Source of the DNA: Phycicoccus sp. HDW14
Lineage (GTDB): Bacteria > Actinomycetota > Actinomycetes > Actinomycetales > Dermatophilaceae
Assembly: GCF_011383005.1 (NCBI RefSeq)
Contig: NZ_CP049935.1
Span: 3,782,001 to 3,846,000, forward strand
Direction: 5' to 3'
Length of the DNA: 64,000 nucleotides
Every line of letters starts with the position of its first letter. The stretch's first letter is position 1. The notes under the pieces were generated by a model that ran no database searches, was not told the DNA's origin, and was given only the letters and a program-made list of their open reading frames with translations. Made by a program: the position numbers and the translations under genes. Shown here piece after piece: positions 53,452 to 62,751 of the stretch.

Positions 53452-55358
53452 TCAGCCCTGCGGCCGCAGTACCCCGGCCAGCGCGTCGAGCACCGAGACG
53501 TCCTCGATGGTGCCGGGCACGTTCGGTGTCTTGCCGTCGGCGAGCTCGCGCATCGTCTTGCGGAGGATCTTGCCCGAGCGCGTCTTCGGCAACCCGCCGA
53601 CGATGTCGACCTGCTTGAGGCTGGCCACCGCACCGACCTCGTCGCGCACCCGCTGCACGAGCTCGGCCCGGATGCGCTCGCCGTCGGCGTCGGCGTCGAT
53701 GCCGCCCTTGAGGACGACGAGCCCGCGCGGCACCTGGCCCTTGAAGTCGTCGGCGACCCCGATGACGGCGCACTCGGCGACGGCCGGGTGGCCGGCGAGG
53801 GCGGCCTCGATGGAGCCGGTCGACAGCCGGTGGCCCGCGACGTTGAGCACGTCGTCGGTGCGGCCCATGACGTAGACGTAGCCGTCCTCGTCGACCATCC
53901 CGCCGTCGCCGGTGAGGTAGTAGCCGTCGTAGACCGACAGGTAGCTCGCGACGTAGCGCTCGTCGTCCTGCCAGAGCGTCGGCAGGGTGCCCGGCGGCAG
54001 CGGCAGCCGGATGGCGATGGCGCCCTCCGTGCCGGGGGCACGGGCTGCGCCGACTCGTCGAGCACCTGGACGTCGTAGCCCGGTACCGGTACCGACGGCG
54101 AGCCGGCCTTGATCGGCATCGGTTCCAGCCCACGCAGGTTCGCGGCGATCGGCCATCCGGTCTCGGTCTGCCACCAGTTGTCGACGACCGGCACGCCGAG
54201 GACCGAGGAGGCCCACTCGTAGGTGTCGGGGTCGAGGCGCTCGCCGGCGAGGAACACGGTCTCGAGCGAGGAGAGGTCGTACTGCGCCATCAGCTCACCG
54301 GCGGAGTCCTCGCGCTTGATGGCGCGGTAGGCCGTCGGGGCGGTGAACATCGCCTTGCACCGGTACGAGCTGATGATCCGCCAGAACGCACCGGCGTCGG
54401 GCGTGCCGACCGGCTTCCCCTCGTAGAGAACGGTGGTCGCGCCGGTGAGCAGCGGCGCGTAGACGATGTAGGAGTGGCCGACGACCCAGCCGACGTCGGA
54501 CGCGGTGAACCACACGTCGCCGGGGCCGATGTCGTAGACGTTCTCCATGGACCAGCGCAGCGCGACCGCGTGGCCGCCGTTGTCGCGCACGATGCCCTTG
54601 GGCCGGCCCGTCGTGCCGGAGGTGTAGAGGACGTAGAGCGGGTCGGTGGCCGCGACGGGCACGCAGTCGGCCGGCTCGGCGTTGGCGTCGACCTCGTCCC
54701 AGGTCATCTCCTCCCAGTCGGTGTCGCGCACACCGACCTCGGCCGGGGCCTGCGGACGCTGGAGGACGATGACCGACTCGGGCTTGTGGCTGCTGCGGTC
54801 GAGGGCGCCGTCGAGCATCGGCTTGTACTCGACGACCCGGCTCGGCTCGATGCCGCACGACGCGGAGACGATGACCTTCGGCTCGGCGTCCTCGATGCGG
54901 GCCGCGAGCTCGGCGGGAGCGAAGCCCCCGAAGACGACCGAGTGGACGGCCCCGATGCGCGCGCAGGCGAGCATGGCGATGACGGCCTCGGGGACCATCG
55001 GCATGTAGACGATGACCCGGTCGCCCTTCTCGACGCCGAGGGAGGCCAGGGCCCCGGCGAAGCGCGCCACCCGCTCGAGCAGCTCGGAGTACGTGAAGGT
55101 CTGGGCCGCCCCGGTGACGGGGGAGTCGTAGTGCAGGGCCGCCTGGTCACCGCGGCCGTCGCGCACGTGCCGGTCGAGGGCGTTGAAGCAGGTGTTGAGC
55201 GTGCCGCCGCGGAACCAGCGGTAGAAGGGCGGGTTCGAGTCGTCGAGGACGGCCTCCGGCTCGGAGACCCACTCGATGCCGGAGGCCGCCGCGCCCCAGA
55301 ACGCGGTGGGGTCGCTGATCGACTGCTCGTGGGCCGCTGCGTAGGCGCCGGTGCTCAT
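53452..55358 (-). CDS. prpE: Propionyl-CoA synthetase (PrpE-type), frameshifted in this sequence
   Basis: Restored length 635 residues. FWGAAASGIEWVSEPEAVLDD, RVIVYMPMVPEAVIAMLACARIGAVHSVVFGGFAP, the P-loop VLYTSGTTGRPKGIVRDNGG, VVDNWWQTETGWPIAAN and the C-terminal KTRSGKILRKTM (acyl-AMP lysine, later acetylated for control). YKPMLDGALDRSSHKPESVIVLQR is typical of PrpE rather than AcsA. One base is missing at GGGGG 54034-54038 (C run in the coding strand). It activates propionate to propionyl-CoA. Confidence 0.9.
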
Positions 55359-55479
55359 GGCGCCATCGTCGCGGCCGGGCGCACCGGCCGTCCACGGGTC
55401 GTGACCGACGTCTCCGTGGACGGCCGCTCGCGTGCGCCGAGCGGGGGAGCGGCGCGGGCTGTGGGGGCCGTGCGGCCGC

Positions 55480-55851
55480 TCAGCCCCAGTTCGCCGCCTG
55501 CGTGAGGCAGAAGGGGTGGCCGCTCGGGTCGAGCAGCACGCGCCAGGTCTCGCCCGGCTGCTCGTCGGGCAGCGTGCCGCCGAGGCCGACGACCTCCTGC
55601 GCGGCGGCGTCGAGGTCGTCGACGGCGAGGTCGAGGTGGAACTGCTTGCTGCCGTGCTCGTTCGGCCACCCCGGCGCGACGTGGTCCTCGACGAGGCCGA
55701 GCCCGAGGGCGATGCCGCCGGGGCCGGTGAGCATCGCGTACTCGTCCTGCTCGTGGGCGACGTCCCAGCCGAGCACGCCGGACCAGAAGGCGCAGTCGCG
55801 GCGGACGTCGGAGCTGTCGAGGGTGAGCATCTTGAGGGTGGCGGTGGCCAT
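55480..55851 (-). CDS. VOC-family protein (glyoxalase-like)
   Basis: 123 residues, MATATLKMLTLDSSDVRRDCAFWSGVLGWDVAHEQDEYAMLTGPGGIALGLGL, then QFHLDLAVDDLDAAAQEVVGLGGTLPDEQPGETWRVLLDPSGHPFCLTQ. A single glyoxalase-I-like domain with H-x-D and the D-P-x-G-x-x-F-C-L-T ending. GAGAGGA is 9 bases upstream of the ATG; an earlier ATG at 55890 adds an unlikely tail. The function is unknown. Divergent from the AraC gene, with 61 bases between the starts. Confidence 0.85.
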   Translation of the reverse strand: MATATLKMLTLDSSDVRRDCAFWSGVLGWDVAHEQDEYAMLTGPGGIALGLGLVEDHVAPGWPNEHGSKQFHLDLAVDDLDAAAQEVVGLGGTLPDEQPGETWRVLLDPSGHPFCLTQAANWG

Positions 55852-55912
55852 CGTCGGGGGTCCTCTCGTCGGGAGCGGTGGCTGTGTCACCCATCGTCCC
55901 TAGGCTGGCGCG

Positions 55913-56755
55913 GTGCCGGCTAGGACAAACGCGACGGCCTCGACGGCGGGCGTGCTGCGCCCCGACGAGTTCGCGCGCCACGTGCGCCTCGAGCGGTCGG
56001 CGGCGGGGGCGGCCGTCGCGCCGTGGGTCGAGAACCACTGGGGGCTGGCCTGGGCGCTGCCCGCCGGGCGGTGGTTCGCCAGCGAGGTGCTGCCGCACCC
56101 CACCTGCTCGCTCACCGTCGAGGTCGGCACGCACCGGCGGGCCGGGGTGCCCGAGGGTGAGTCGGTCGTCGTCACCGGGGTCTGCACGCGGCGCTTCGAC
56201 GTCGAGATCCGGGGTGAGGGCGTGGTCCACGGGGTCCGGTTCCGGCCCGGCGGGCTGGCCGCGCTCACCGGGCGGGCGGCGTCGGGATGGGTCGACCGGT
56301 CGGTGCCGGCACGCGGGCTGCTGCCCGACGACGTGGTGGACGCGCTCGCCGACCCCGTGCTGGTGCAGGACGCCCCGGCCTGGCGGGCGGCGGTCGAGCA
56401 CGGCCTCGCGGCGTCGGCGCCCGGTCCGGACGCCCGGTACGAGGGGCTCCTGGGCATCGTCGCCGACGTGCTCGAGGACCGCTCGCTGCTCACCGTGGCC
56501 GACGTCGCCGCCCGGCACGGCACGACGCCCCGCAGCCTCCAGCGGCTCTTCACCCACTACGTCGGCGTCGGCCCGAAGTGGGTGCTCGCGCGCTACCGGA
56601 TGCACGACGTCGTCAGCGCGCTCGACGACGGCTACGACGGCACCCTCACCGACCTCGCGCACCGCTTCGGGTGGTACGACCAGGCGCACTTCACGCGCGA
56701 CTTCACGGCGCTCGTCGGGGTGACACCGGGCCGCTACCGCGACCGGCGGGCCTGA
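55913..56755 (+). CDS. AraC-family transcriptional regulator
   Basis: 280 residues. An N-terminal ligand domain of the DUF6597-like type (VENHWGLAWALPAGRWFASEVLPHPTCSLTVEVG, VVHGVRFRPGGLAALTGR) precedes two AraC HTH units: SLLTVADVAARHGTTPRSLQRLFTHYVGVGPKWVLARYRM and DLAHRFGWYDQAHFTRDFTALVGVTPGRYR. TAGGCT (55901-55906) ends 6 bases before the GTG, so it is likely leaderless. It may control the divergent VOC gene. Confidence 0.88.
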   Translation: MPARTNATASTAGVLRPDEFARHVRLERSAAGAAVAPWVENHWGLAWALPAGRWFASEVLPHPTCSLTVEVGTHRRAGVPEGESVVVTGVCTRRFDVEIRGEGVVHGVRFRPGGLAALTGRAASGWVDRSVPARGLLPDDVVDALADPVLVQDAPAWRAAVEHGLAASAPGPDARYEGLLGIVADVLEDRSLLTVADVAARHGTTPRSLQRLFTHYVGVGPKWVLARYRMHDVVSALDDGYDGTLTDLAHRFGWYDQAHFTRDFTALVGVTPGRYRDRRA

Positions 56756-56774
56756 CCGACCCCGCACCCCACCC

Positions 56775-56823
56775 GGGTTCGAGGTGTTACCGACCCGCGA
56801 GGGGGCCCACTGTCACCTCGACC
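56775..56823 (+). repeat. 49-bp hairpin family, copy 4 (diverged)
   Basis: GGTTCGAGGTG near 56776 and TCACCTCGACC near 56812, with CGAGGGGGCCC in the loop. It has the same orientation and element order as copy 3 but several mismatches, and lies 20 bases after the AraC stop. Confidence 0.65.
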
Positions 56824-56856
56824 GGCGGCTCCCGTTGCCGGATCCGCGATGCGTGA

Positions 56857-56910
56857 CTAAGTTACGTCGTGTTGCACGACGACGTGAACAAGTTACGCAC
56901 TGGAGGAACC
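56857..56910 (+). promoter_or_regulatory. Operator-like region before nagZ
   Basis: AAGTTACG occurs at 56859-56866 and again at 56890-56897, 31 bases apart (three helical turns). Between them is the perfect dyad CGTCGTG-TTG-CACGACG (56865-56881). Then TGGAGGA leads to the GTG. A related AAAGTAAC lies just before murQ (62735-62742). MurR-family binding is a reasonable guess, not shown. Confidence 0.5.
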
Positions 56911-58731
56911 GTGACCTCGACCCTCTCCCGCCGCAGCGCCCTCACCGGCTCGATGGCCCTCGCCCTCGCCGGGGCCGGGGTGCCGATCGCCGACGCCGGT
57001 GGCCGGCGCCCCGGCCACGGCCACCACCACGGGCAGCACCACGGCTGGGTCACCGCGACCCTGGCGCGGATGACGTTGCGCGAGAAGGTCGGCCAGCTGT
57101 TCGTCCAGCAGGTCTACGGCGACACCGCGACGACCGCACGCACCGAGAACACCGCGCTGTACGGCGTCGCCACGCCTGCCGAGGTCGTCCAGAAGTACGC
57201 ACTCGGCGGTGTCATCTACTTCGCGTGGACCGACAGCGTCAAGGACCCCGACCAGATCACCGCACTGAGCAACGGCCTCCAGAAGGCCGCCCTGACCCGC
57301 CGCACGAAGGCCCGCATCCCGCTGACCGTCGGCATCGACCAGGAGCAGGGTGTCGTCACCCGCATCGGCCCGCCGGCCACGCAGTTCCCGGGGTCGATGG
57401 CCCTCGGCGCCGGCCGCAGCACGAAGGACGCCCGCAGCGCCGCCGCCATCACCGGCCAGGAGCTGCGCGCGATGGGCGTCACGACGAACTTCGCCCCCGA
57501 CGCCGACACCAACGTCAACCCGCTCAACCCGGTCATCGGGACCCGGTCGTTCTCGTCCGACCCGACCCTGGCCGCGCAGATGGTCGCCGCCCAGGTCACC
57601 GGCTACCAGCGGGACGGCGGCGTGATGTCGGCCGCCAAGCACTTCCCGGGCCACGGCGACACCGCCACCGACAGCCACGTCGCCTTCCCCGTCATCACGC
57701 ACACGCGCGAGCAGTGGGAGAGCATCGACGCCCCGCCGTTCCGGGCCGCGATCGAGGCCGGCATCGACATGGTGATGACCGCGCACCTCTCCTTCCCGGC
57801 GCTCGACGACAGCGGCGACCCCGCGACCCTCAGTCGGCCGATCCTCACCGGCCTGCTCCGCGAGGAGCTCGGGTTCGAGGGCGTCATCATCACCGACTCC
57901 CTCGAGATGCAGGGCGTGCGCGACACGTACGGCGACGAGGAGGTCGCCGTCCGCGCCCTGGCCGCCGGCGCCGACCAGCTGCTCATGAGCCCGGCGCTGC
58001 CGAAGGCCTTCGAGGCCGTCGTCGCGGCCGTCGAGTCCGGCCGGATCAGCCGGCGCGACCTCGATGCCAAGGTCCGCCGCGTCCTCACCCTCAAGGCCGA
58101 GCGCGGCGTCGTGCAGCGCCCGTGGTCCGACCCGCGCCACGTCGACCGCGTCGTCGGCACCGCCGCACACCTCGCCGTGGCCGACGCGGTGTCGAACCGC
58201 ACGACCACCCTGGTCCGCAACGACGACGGCGTCCTCCCGATGAGGACCGCCGGCAAGAACCTCCTGGTCACCGGGTACGGCGACACGACGACGAAGACGC
58301 TGGCCGACGGCCTCACCGCCCAGGGCGCGAGGACCACGGTGCTCACGACCGGTGCCGCGCCCACCGACGCACAGGTGGCCGCCGCCGTCGCCGCGGCCGC
58401 CGGGCGCGACGCGGTCGTCGTCACGACGATGAAGGCCTGGGACACCACGGTCACCGACAAGAAGGCCGGACAGCAGAAGCTGGTCGCCGCCCTGCGCGCC
58501 ACCGGCGTCCCGGTCGTCGTCGTCGCCACCCGCGACCCGTACGACATCGCCTACCTCGGCGACACCGAGACCTACCTCGCGACCTACAGCTACAGCCCCG
58601 TGGCCCTCCAGGCCGCGGCCCGGGTCATCGCCGGCGCGGTGCAGCCCACCGGCAAGCTGCCCGTCGACATCCCGGCCGCCGGCGACCCGGCGACCGTCCT
58701 CTACCCGTTCGGCTTCGGCCTCCGCTACTGA
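56911..58731 (+). CDS. nagZ: Exported beta-N-acetylglucosaminidase (GH3, NagZ-type)
   Basis: 606 residues. The signal peptide SRRSALTGSMALALAGAGVPIADA carries the twin-arginine pair, so export is through Tat. The GH3 barrel contains MTLREKVGQLFVQQVYG, TVGIDQEQGVVTRIG, AAKHFPGHGDTATDSHVAFP (the NagZ catalytic His loop, about residue 243) and IITDSLEMQGV (nucleophile Asp328). The C-terminal GH3_C domain shows that it is the two-domain form, as in Bacillus NagZ. It releases GlcNAc from muropeptides. TGGAGGA precedes the GTG at 56911. Confidence 0.93.
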   Translation: MTSTLSRRSALTGSMALALAGAGVPIADAGGRRPGHGHHHGQHHGWVTATLARMTLREKVGQLFVQQVYGDTATTARTENTALYGVATPAEVVQKYALGGVIYFAWTDSVKDPDQITALSNGLQKAALTRRTKARIPLTVGIDQEQGVVTRIGPPATQFPGSMALGAGRSTKDARSAAAITGQELRAMGVTTNFAPDADTNVNPLNPVIGTRSFSSDPTLAAQMVAAQVTGYQRDGGVMSAAKHFPGHGDTATDSHVAFPVITHTREQWESIDAPPFRAAIEAGIDMVMTAHLSFPALDDSGDPATLSRPILTGLLREELGFEGVIITDSLEMQGVRDTYGDEEVAVRALAAGADQLLMSPALPKAFEAVVAAVESGRISRRDLDAKVRRVLTLKAERGVVQRPWSDPRHVDRVVGTAAHLAVADAVSNRTTTLVRNDDGVLPMRTAGKNLLVTGYGDTTTKTLADGLTAQGARTTVLTTGAAPTDAQVAAAVAAAAGRDAVVVTTMKAWDTTVTDKKAGQQKLVAALRATGVPVVVVATRDPYDIAYLGDTETYLATYSYSPVALQAAARVIAGAVQPTGKLPVDIPAAGDPATVLYPFGFGLRY

Positions 58732-58763
58732 CGCCGCCCACCCCGAGACCCAGGAGACACCGC

Positions 58764-60074
58764 ATGACCTCGCTGGACCGACGCACCCTCTTCGCGGCCA
58801 CCGCCCTCGGTGCCACCGCCGCCACGGCGGGGGCCGCCGCCCCCGCCTCCGCGAGCCCCTCCGGGCACGGCCACGAGAAGGGTGTCCTCCCCGGCGCCGA
58901 CCGCGCGGCCGCCGACCACTGGAAGGTCCTGCGCGGCCGGAAGGTGGGGGTGGTCACCAACCCGACCGGCATCCTGCGCAACCTCCACAGCATCGTCGAC
59001 GAGATGCACGACTCCGGCGCCGTCGACCTGCGTGCGGTCTTCGGGCCCGAGCACGGCTTCCGCGGCACCGCGCAGGCCGGCGACGCCGAGGAGACCTACA
59101 CCGACCCGCGCACCGGCGTCACCGTCTACGACGCGTACGGCGCGACCGCCGACTCGCTGACCCGGATGGTGCGCGAGGCCGGCGTCGACACCGTCGTCTT
59201 CGACATCCAGGACGTCGGCGCCCGGTTCTACACCTACATCTGGACGATGTACACGGCGATGCGGGCCGCCCTGCGCGCCGGTGCGTCCTTCGTCGTCCTC
59301 GACCGGCCGAACCCGATCGGCGGCACCGCCCGCGGCCCGATGATGACGACGGCCTTCACCACGGGCGTCGGCGCCAAGGAGATCGTCCAGGCCCACGGCA
59401 TGACCGTCGGCGAGCTGGCCCGCTTCTTCGACGGCGAGTTCCTCGAGGCCGAGGAGGGCAGGACCCTCGGCGACCGGCTCGAGGTCGTCCAGGTGTCCGG
59501 CTGGAAGCGCGACACCGTGTTCGCCGACACCGGCCTCACGTGGGTGCTGCCCAGCCCGAATATGCCGACGCCGAACACGGCGCTCGTCTACCCCGGCACC
59601 TGCCTCTTCGAGGGCACCAACCTCTCCGAGGGGCGGGGCACGACGGCGCCCTTCGAGCTCATCGGCGCACCGTTCGTCGACCACCGCTGGGCCGAGCGGC
59701 TCCAGGCCCGTGACGTGCCCGGGGTCGAGTTCCGCGAGGCGTACTTCAACCCGGTCGTCAACAAGCACGTCGGCGTCGTCTGCGGCGGGGTCCAGGTGCA
59801 CGTCACCGAGCCCGGCCGGCTCGACGGCCCGCGCCTCGGCGCCGAGATGCTCGTCGCCGCCAAGGCGCTGTACGGCGAGTTCGCCTGGCGCAAGGACAGC
59901 TACGACCCGGCGCGGCCCTACTGGGTCGACAAGCTGACCGGCTCCCCGCGCCTGCGCGAGATGGTCGACGCGGGCGCCTCCGCCGACGAGGTGGTCGGCG
60001 CGTGGAAGGCCGAGCTCGCCGCCTTCGACCGCCGGCGGAAGCAGTACCTCCTCTACCGCGGCGGCCGCCGGTGA
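58764..60074 (+). CDS. namZ: Exo-beta-N-acetylmuramidase (DUF1343, GH171)
   Basis: 436 residues. Tat-type signal MTSLDRRTLFAATALGATAATAGAAAPASA. The mature part has WKVLRGRKVGVVTNPTGIL, RAVFGPEHGFRGTAQAGDAEETY, VDTVVFDIQDVGARFYTYIWTMY, LDRPNPIGG, PSPNMPTPNTALVYPGTCLFEGTNLSEGRGTTAPFELIGAPF and DARPY-like end, all typical of NamZ. NamZ removes MurNAc from the non-reducing end after NagZ has removed GlcNAc. AGGAGA is upstream, and the stop overlaps the next GTG. Confidence 0.92.
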   Translation: MTSLDRRTLFAATALGATAATAGAAAPASASPSGHGHEKGVLPGADRAAADHWKVLRGRKVGVVTNPTGILRNLHSIVDEMHDSGAVDLRAVFGPEHGFRGTAQAGDAEETYTDPRTGVTVYDAYGATADSLTRMVREAGVDTVVFDIQDVGARFYTYIWTMYTAMRAALRAGASFVVLDRPNPIGGTARGPMMTTAFTTGVGAKEIVQAHGMTVGELARFFDGEFLEAEEGRTLGDRLEVVQVSGWKRDTVFADTGLTWVLPSPNMPTPNTALVYPGTCLFEGTNLSEGRGTTAPFELIGAPFVDHRWAERLQARDVPGVEFREAYFNPVVNKHVGVVCGGVQVHVTEPGRLDGPRLGAEMLVAAKALYGEFAWRKDSYDPARPYWVDKLTGSPRLREMVDAGASADEVVGAWKAELAAFDRRRKQYLLYRGGRR

Positions 60075-61818
60075 GCCGGGCGACCGCTCGCGGCACGCGA
60101 CGCCGGGCCTGGGCCGTGCTCGCGTCCTCGGGGGTGCTGGCCGCCTCCGTCGTCACCGCCTCGCCCGCGAGCGCCAACGACTTCGACCGACCCGAGAAGG
60201 GGTTCATGCCCGCCAGTACCGTCCTGCGCGACCGCGCACCACAGAAGGTCGGGCTCGACCCGGCCCCATCGCGGAGGCCGGGCGGCTCATCGCGTCCCAC
60301 GAGGAGGCGCCGGCACCCGGCGGCCACCCGATGTACGGCGGCGCGGTCGGGGTCATGGGTCACGACGGCGCGGTCGTCGCGAGGCACGCCAGCGGCTGGG
60401 CCTCGCGCTGGAAGGACGCCACGACCGAGCTGCCCCGCGACCAGTGGGTCCCCATGCGCGAGGACACCGTCTTCGACCTCGCCTCGGTCAGCAAGCTCTT
60501 CACCTCGCTCGTCACCGTGCAGCTCGTCGAGCAGGGGAAGGTCCGCCTCGACGCCCCGGTCGCCACCTACCTCCCGGAGTTCGCCGCGAACGGCAAGGAG
60601 GCGGTGACCGTCCGGCAGCTGCTGACCCACACGTCGGGCTTCACGTCCTGGCTGCCGCTGTGGTCGAAGTACCCCGACAAGGCCTCGCGCATCAAGGCCG
60701 TCATGGACCAGCCGCCGACCAACGCCCCCGGCTCGACCTACCTCTACAGCGACCTCAACCTCATCACCCTCGGCGTGATGGCCGAGCGGCTCACCGGCAA
60801 GACCCTCGACCGCCTGGTCCACGACCGCATCACCGCACCGCTCGGCATGCGCGACACCGGCTACAACCCCACCGACAAGCAGCGCACGGCGGCCACGGAG
60901 TTCCAGACCGCCCCGCCGCGCGGGCTCGTGTGGGGGGAGGTGCACGACGAGAACGCCTGGTCGCTCGGGGGCGTCGCCGGGCACGCGGGCGTGTTCTCCA
61001 CCGCCGACGACCTCGGCGTCCTCGCCCAGGCGCTGCTCAACGGCGGCACCTACCGCGGCCACCGCATCCTCGCGACGAAGAGCGTCGAGCTGCTGGTCAC
61101 GAACTTCACCGAGGCCTTCCCGGGTGACGCCCACGGCCTCGGCTTCGAGCTCGACCAGCGCTGGTACATGGACGGCCTCTCCGGGCCACGGACGGCCGGC
61201 CACACGGGCTACACCGGCACCTCCATCGTCATCGACTTCGACTCCCGGTCCTTCGCGGTCCTGCTGACCAACCGGGTGCACCCCTCGCGCGACTGGGGCA
61301 GCAACAACCAGGCCCGCCGCGAGTGGGCGCGCGGGCTGGCCCTCGCGATGCCGGTCGACCCGCGCCGCGGGCGCACCGCCTGGGAGTCGGGCCACGCCGA
61401 CGCCTCGACGGCCACGCTCACCGCACCGGTCACCGTGCCGGCCGGCGGCGGACGCCTCGGGTTCGACCTGTTCGTCGACACCGAGGACACCGACGTCCTC
61501 ACCCTCGAGACCTCGGCCGACGGCGGCGCCACGTGGGCGCCGCTGCCCTTCGACCTGCGCGAGCGGGGGACCACGACGCACACCGACGGCACCGTCTCGG
61601 GCTACCACGAGCGGCGCTGGGCCCAGGCCCGGGCCACGCTCCCGGGGGGCGACCTGCTCCTGCGCTGGCGGATGACGACCGACGCCCAGTACCTCGGGCG
61701 CGGGGTCCTCGTCGACGGCGTGCGGGCCACCGCGGGCCACCGGGTGCTGCTCGACGGAGAGCGCCACGCCGACGCCTTCGGGACCCGCGGGTGGAGCGTC
61801 GTGCACCGGGGGACCTAG
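60071..61818 (+). CDS. AmiE-like serine hydrolase (beta-lactamase fold), frameshifted in this sequence
   Basis: Restored length 582 residues. The signal peptide AVLASSGVLAASVVTASPASA is followed by MPASTVLRDRAPQKVGLDPAP. One C is missing from CCCC 60264-60267, then IAEAGRLIASHEEAPAPGGHPMYGGAVG. The catalytic SVSK motif (DLASVSKLF), YSDLN and HTGYTGTSIVIDFDS follow. A C-terminal discoidin-like strand domain ends it. In Bacillus the AmiE of this fold cleaves MurNAc-L-Ala in the same pathway. It sits between namZ and murR, with the GTG overlapping the namZ stop. Confidence 0.85.
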
Positions 61819-61827
61819 GTTGTGCGC

Positions 61828-62706
61828 ATGGCCAGCCAGCCGCTCGACGGCGCCCCCTCGCTCCTCGTCCGGCTCCGCGGCGTCCGTCCCTCGCTCTCAC
61901 CGGCCGAGGACCGCGTCGCGGAGCAGGTCCTCGCGAACCCCCGGGCCGCGGCAGGGCTGACCATCAGCGAGCTCGCGGTCGCGGCGACGACGTCCGAGAC
62001 CACCGTGCTGCGCTTCTGCAAGCGGCTCGGCCTGCGGGGCTACCCACAGCTGCGGCTCGCCCTCGCCGAGGCCTCCACGGGTGGTCGCCCGACGACGGCG
62101 CCCACGAGCGACATCAGCGACGGCGACTCCGTCGACGACGTCATCGCCAAGGTCGCCCACGCCGACGCCAGCGCCGTCGACGAGACCGCCCAGACCCTCG
62201 ACCGCGGCGCCCTCGCGGCGGCGGCCGAGGCCATCTCGAAGGCCACGCGGGTCGACGTCTACGGCATCGCCGCCAGTGCGCTCGTCGGGATGGACCTCCA
62301 GCAGAAGCTGCACCGCATCGGCTCGATGACGTTCTGCTGGAGCGACCCCCACATCGCCCTGACGAGCGCGACGCTGCTCGGGCCCGGCGACGTCGCCATC
62401 GGCATCTCGCACTCGGGCACGACCAAGGAGACGGTCGAGGCCCTCGAGCTGGCGCGCACCCGGGGCGCGACCACCGTGGCCATCACGAACTTCCCCGTCT
62501 CGCGGCTGGCCGAGGTCGCCGACCACGTCCTGGCCACCGCGGCCCGTGAGTCGAGCCTGCGCTCGGGGGCGACGGCGAGCCGGATCGCGGCCCTCACGGT
62601 CGTCGACTGCCTCTACATCACCGTGGCGCAGCACGACCTCGCCCGCGCCCGCTCGGCCGTCGAGGCCACCCGCCAGGCCGTCGCCGGGCACCACATGCGT
62701 TACTGA
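61828..62706 (+). CDS. murR: MurR/RpiR-family transcriptional regulator
   Basis: 292 residues. The N-terminal RpiR HTH is RPSLSPAEDRVAEQVLANPRAAAGLTISELAVAATTSETTVLRFCKRLGLRGYPQLRLAL. The SIS sugar-phosphate domain has VDVYGIAASALVGMDLQQKLHRIG and AIGISHSGTTKETVEAL. In known pathways it senses MurNAc-6-phosphate and represses salvage genes. TAGGTT (61816-61821) ends 6 bases before the ATG, which fixes the start at 61828. The start lies 10 bases after the serine hydrolase stop. Confidence 0.92.
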   Translation: MASQPLDGAPSLLVRLRGVRPSLSPAEDRVAEQVLANPRAAAGLTISELAVAATTSETTVLRFCKRLGLRGYPQLRLALAEASTGGRPTTAPTSDISDGDSVDDVIAKVAHADASAVDETAQTLDRGALAAAAEAISKATRVDVYGIAASALVGMDLQQKLHRIGSMTFCWSDPHIALTSATLLGPGDVAIGISHSGTTKETVEALELARTRGATTVAITNFPVSRLAEVADHVLATAARESSLRSGATASRIAALTVVDCLYITVAQHDLARARSAVEATRQAVAGHHMRY

Positions 62707-62751
62707 TTCACGGGATTGCGGACTCGGGCGGAGGAAAGTAACATCGTCCGG

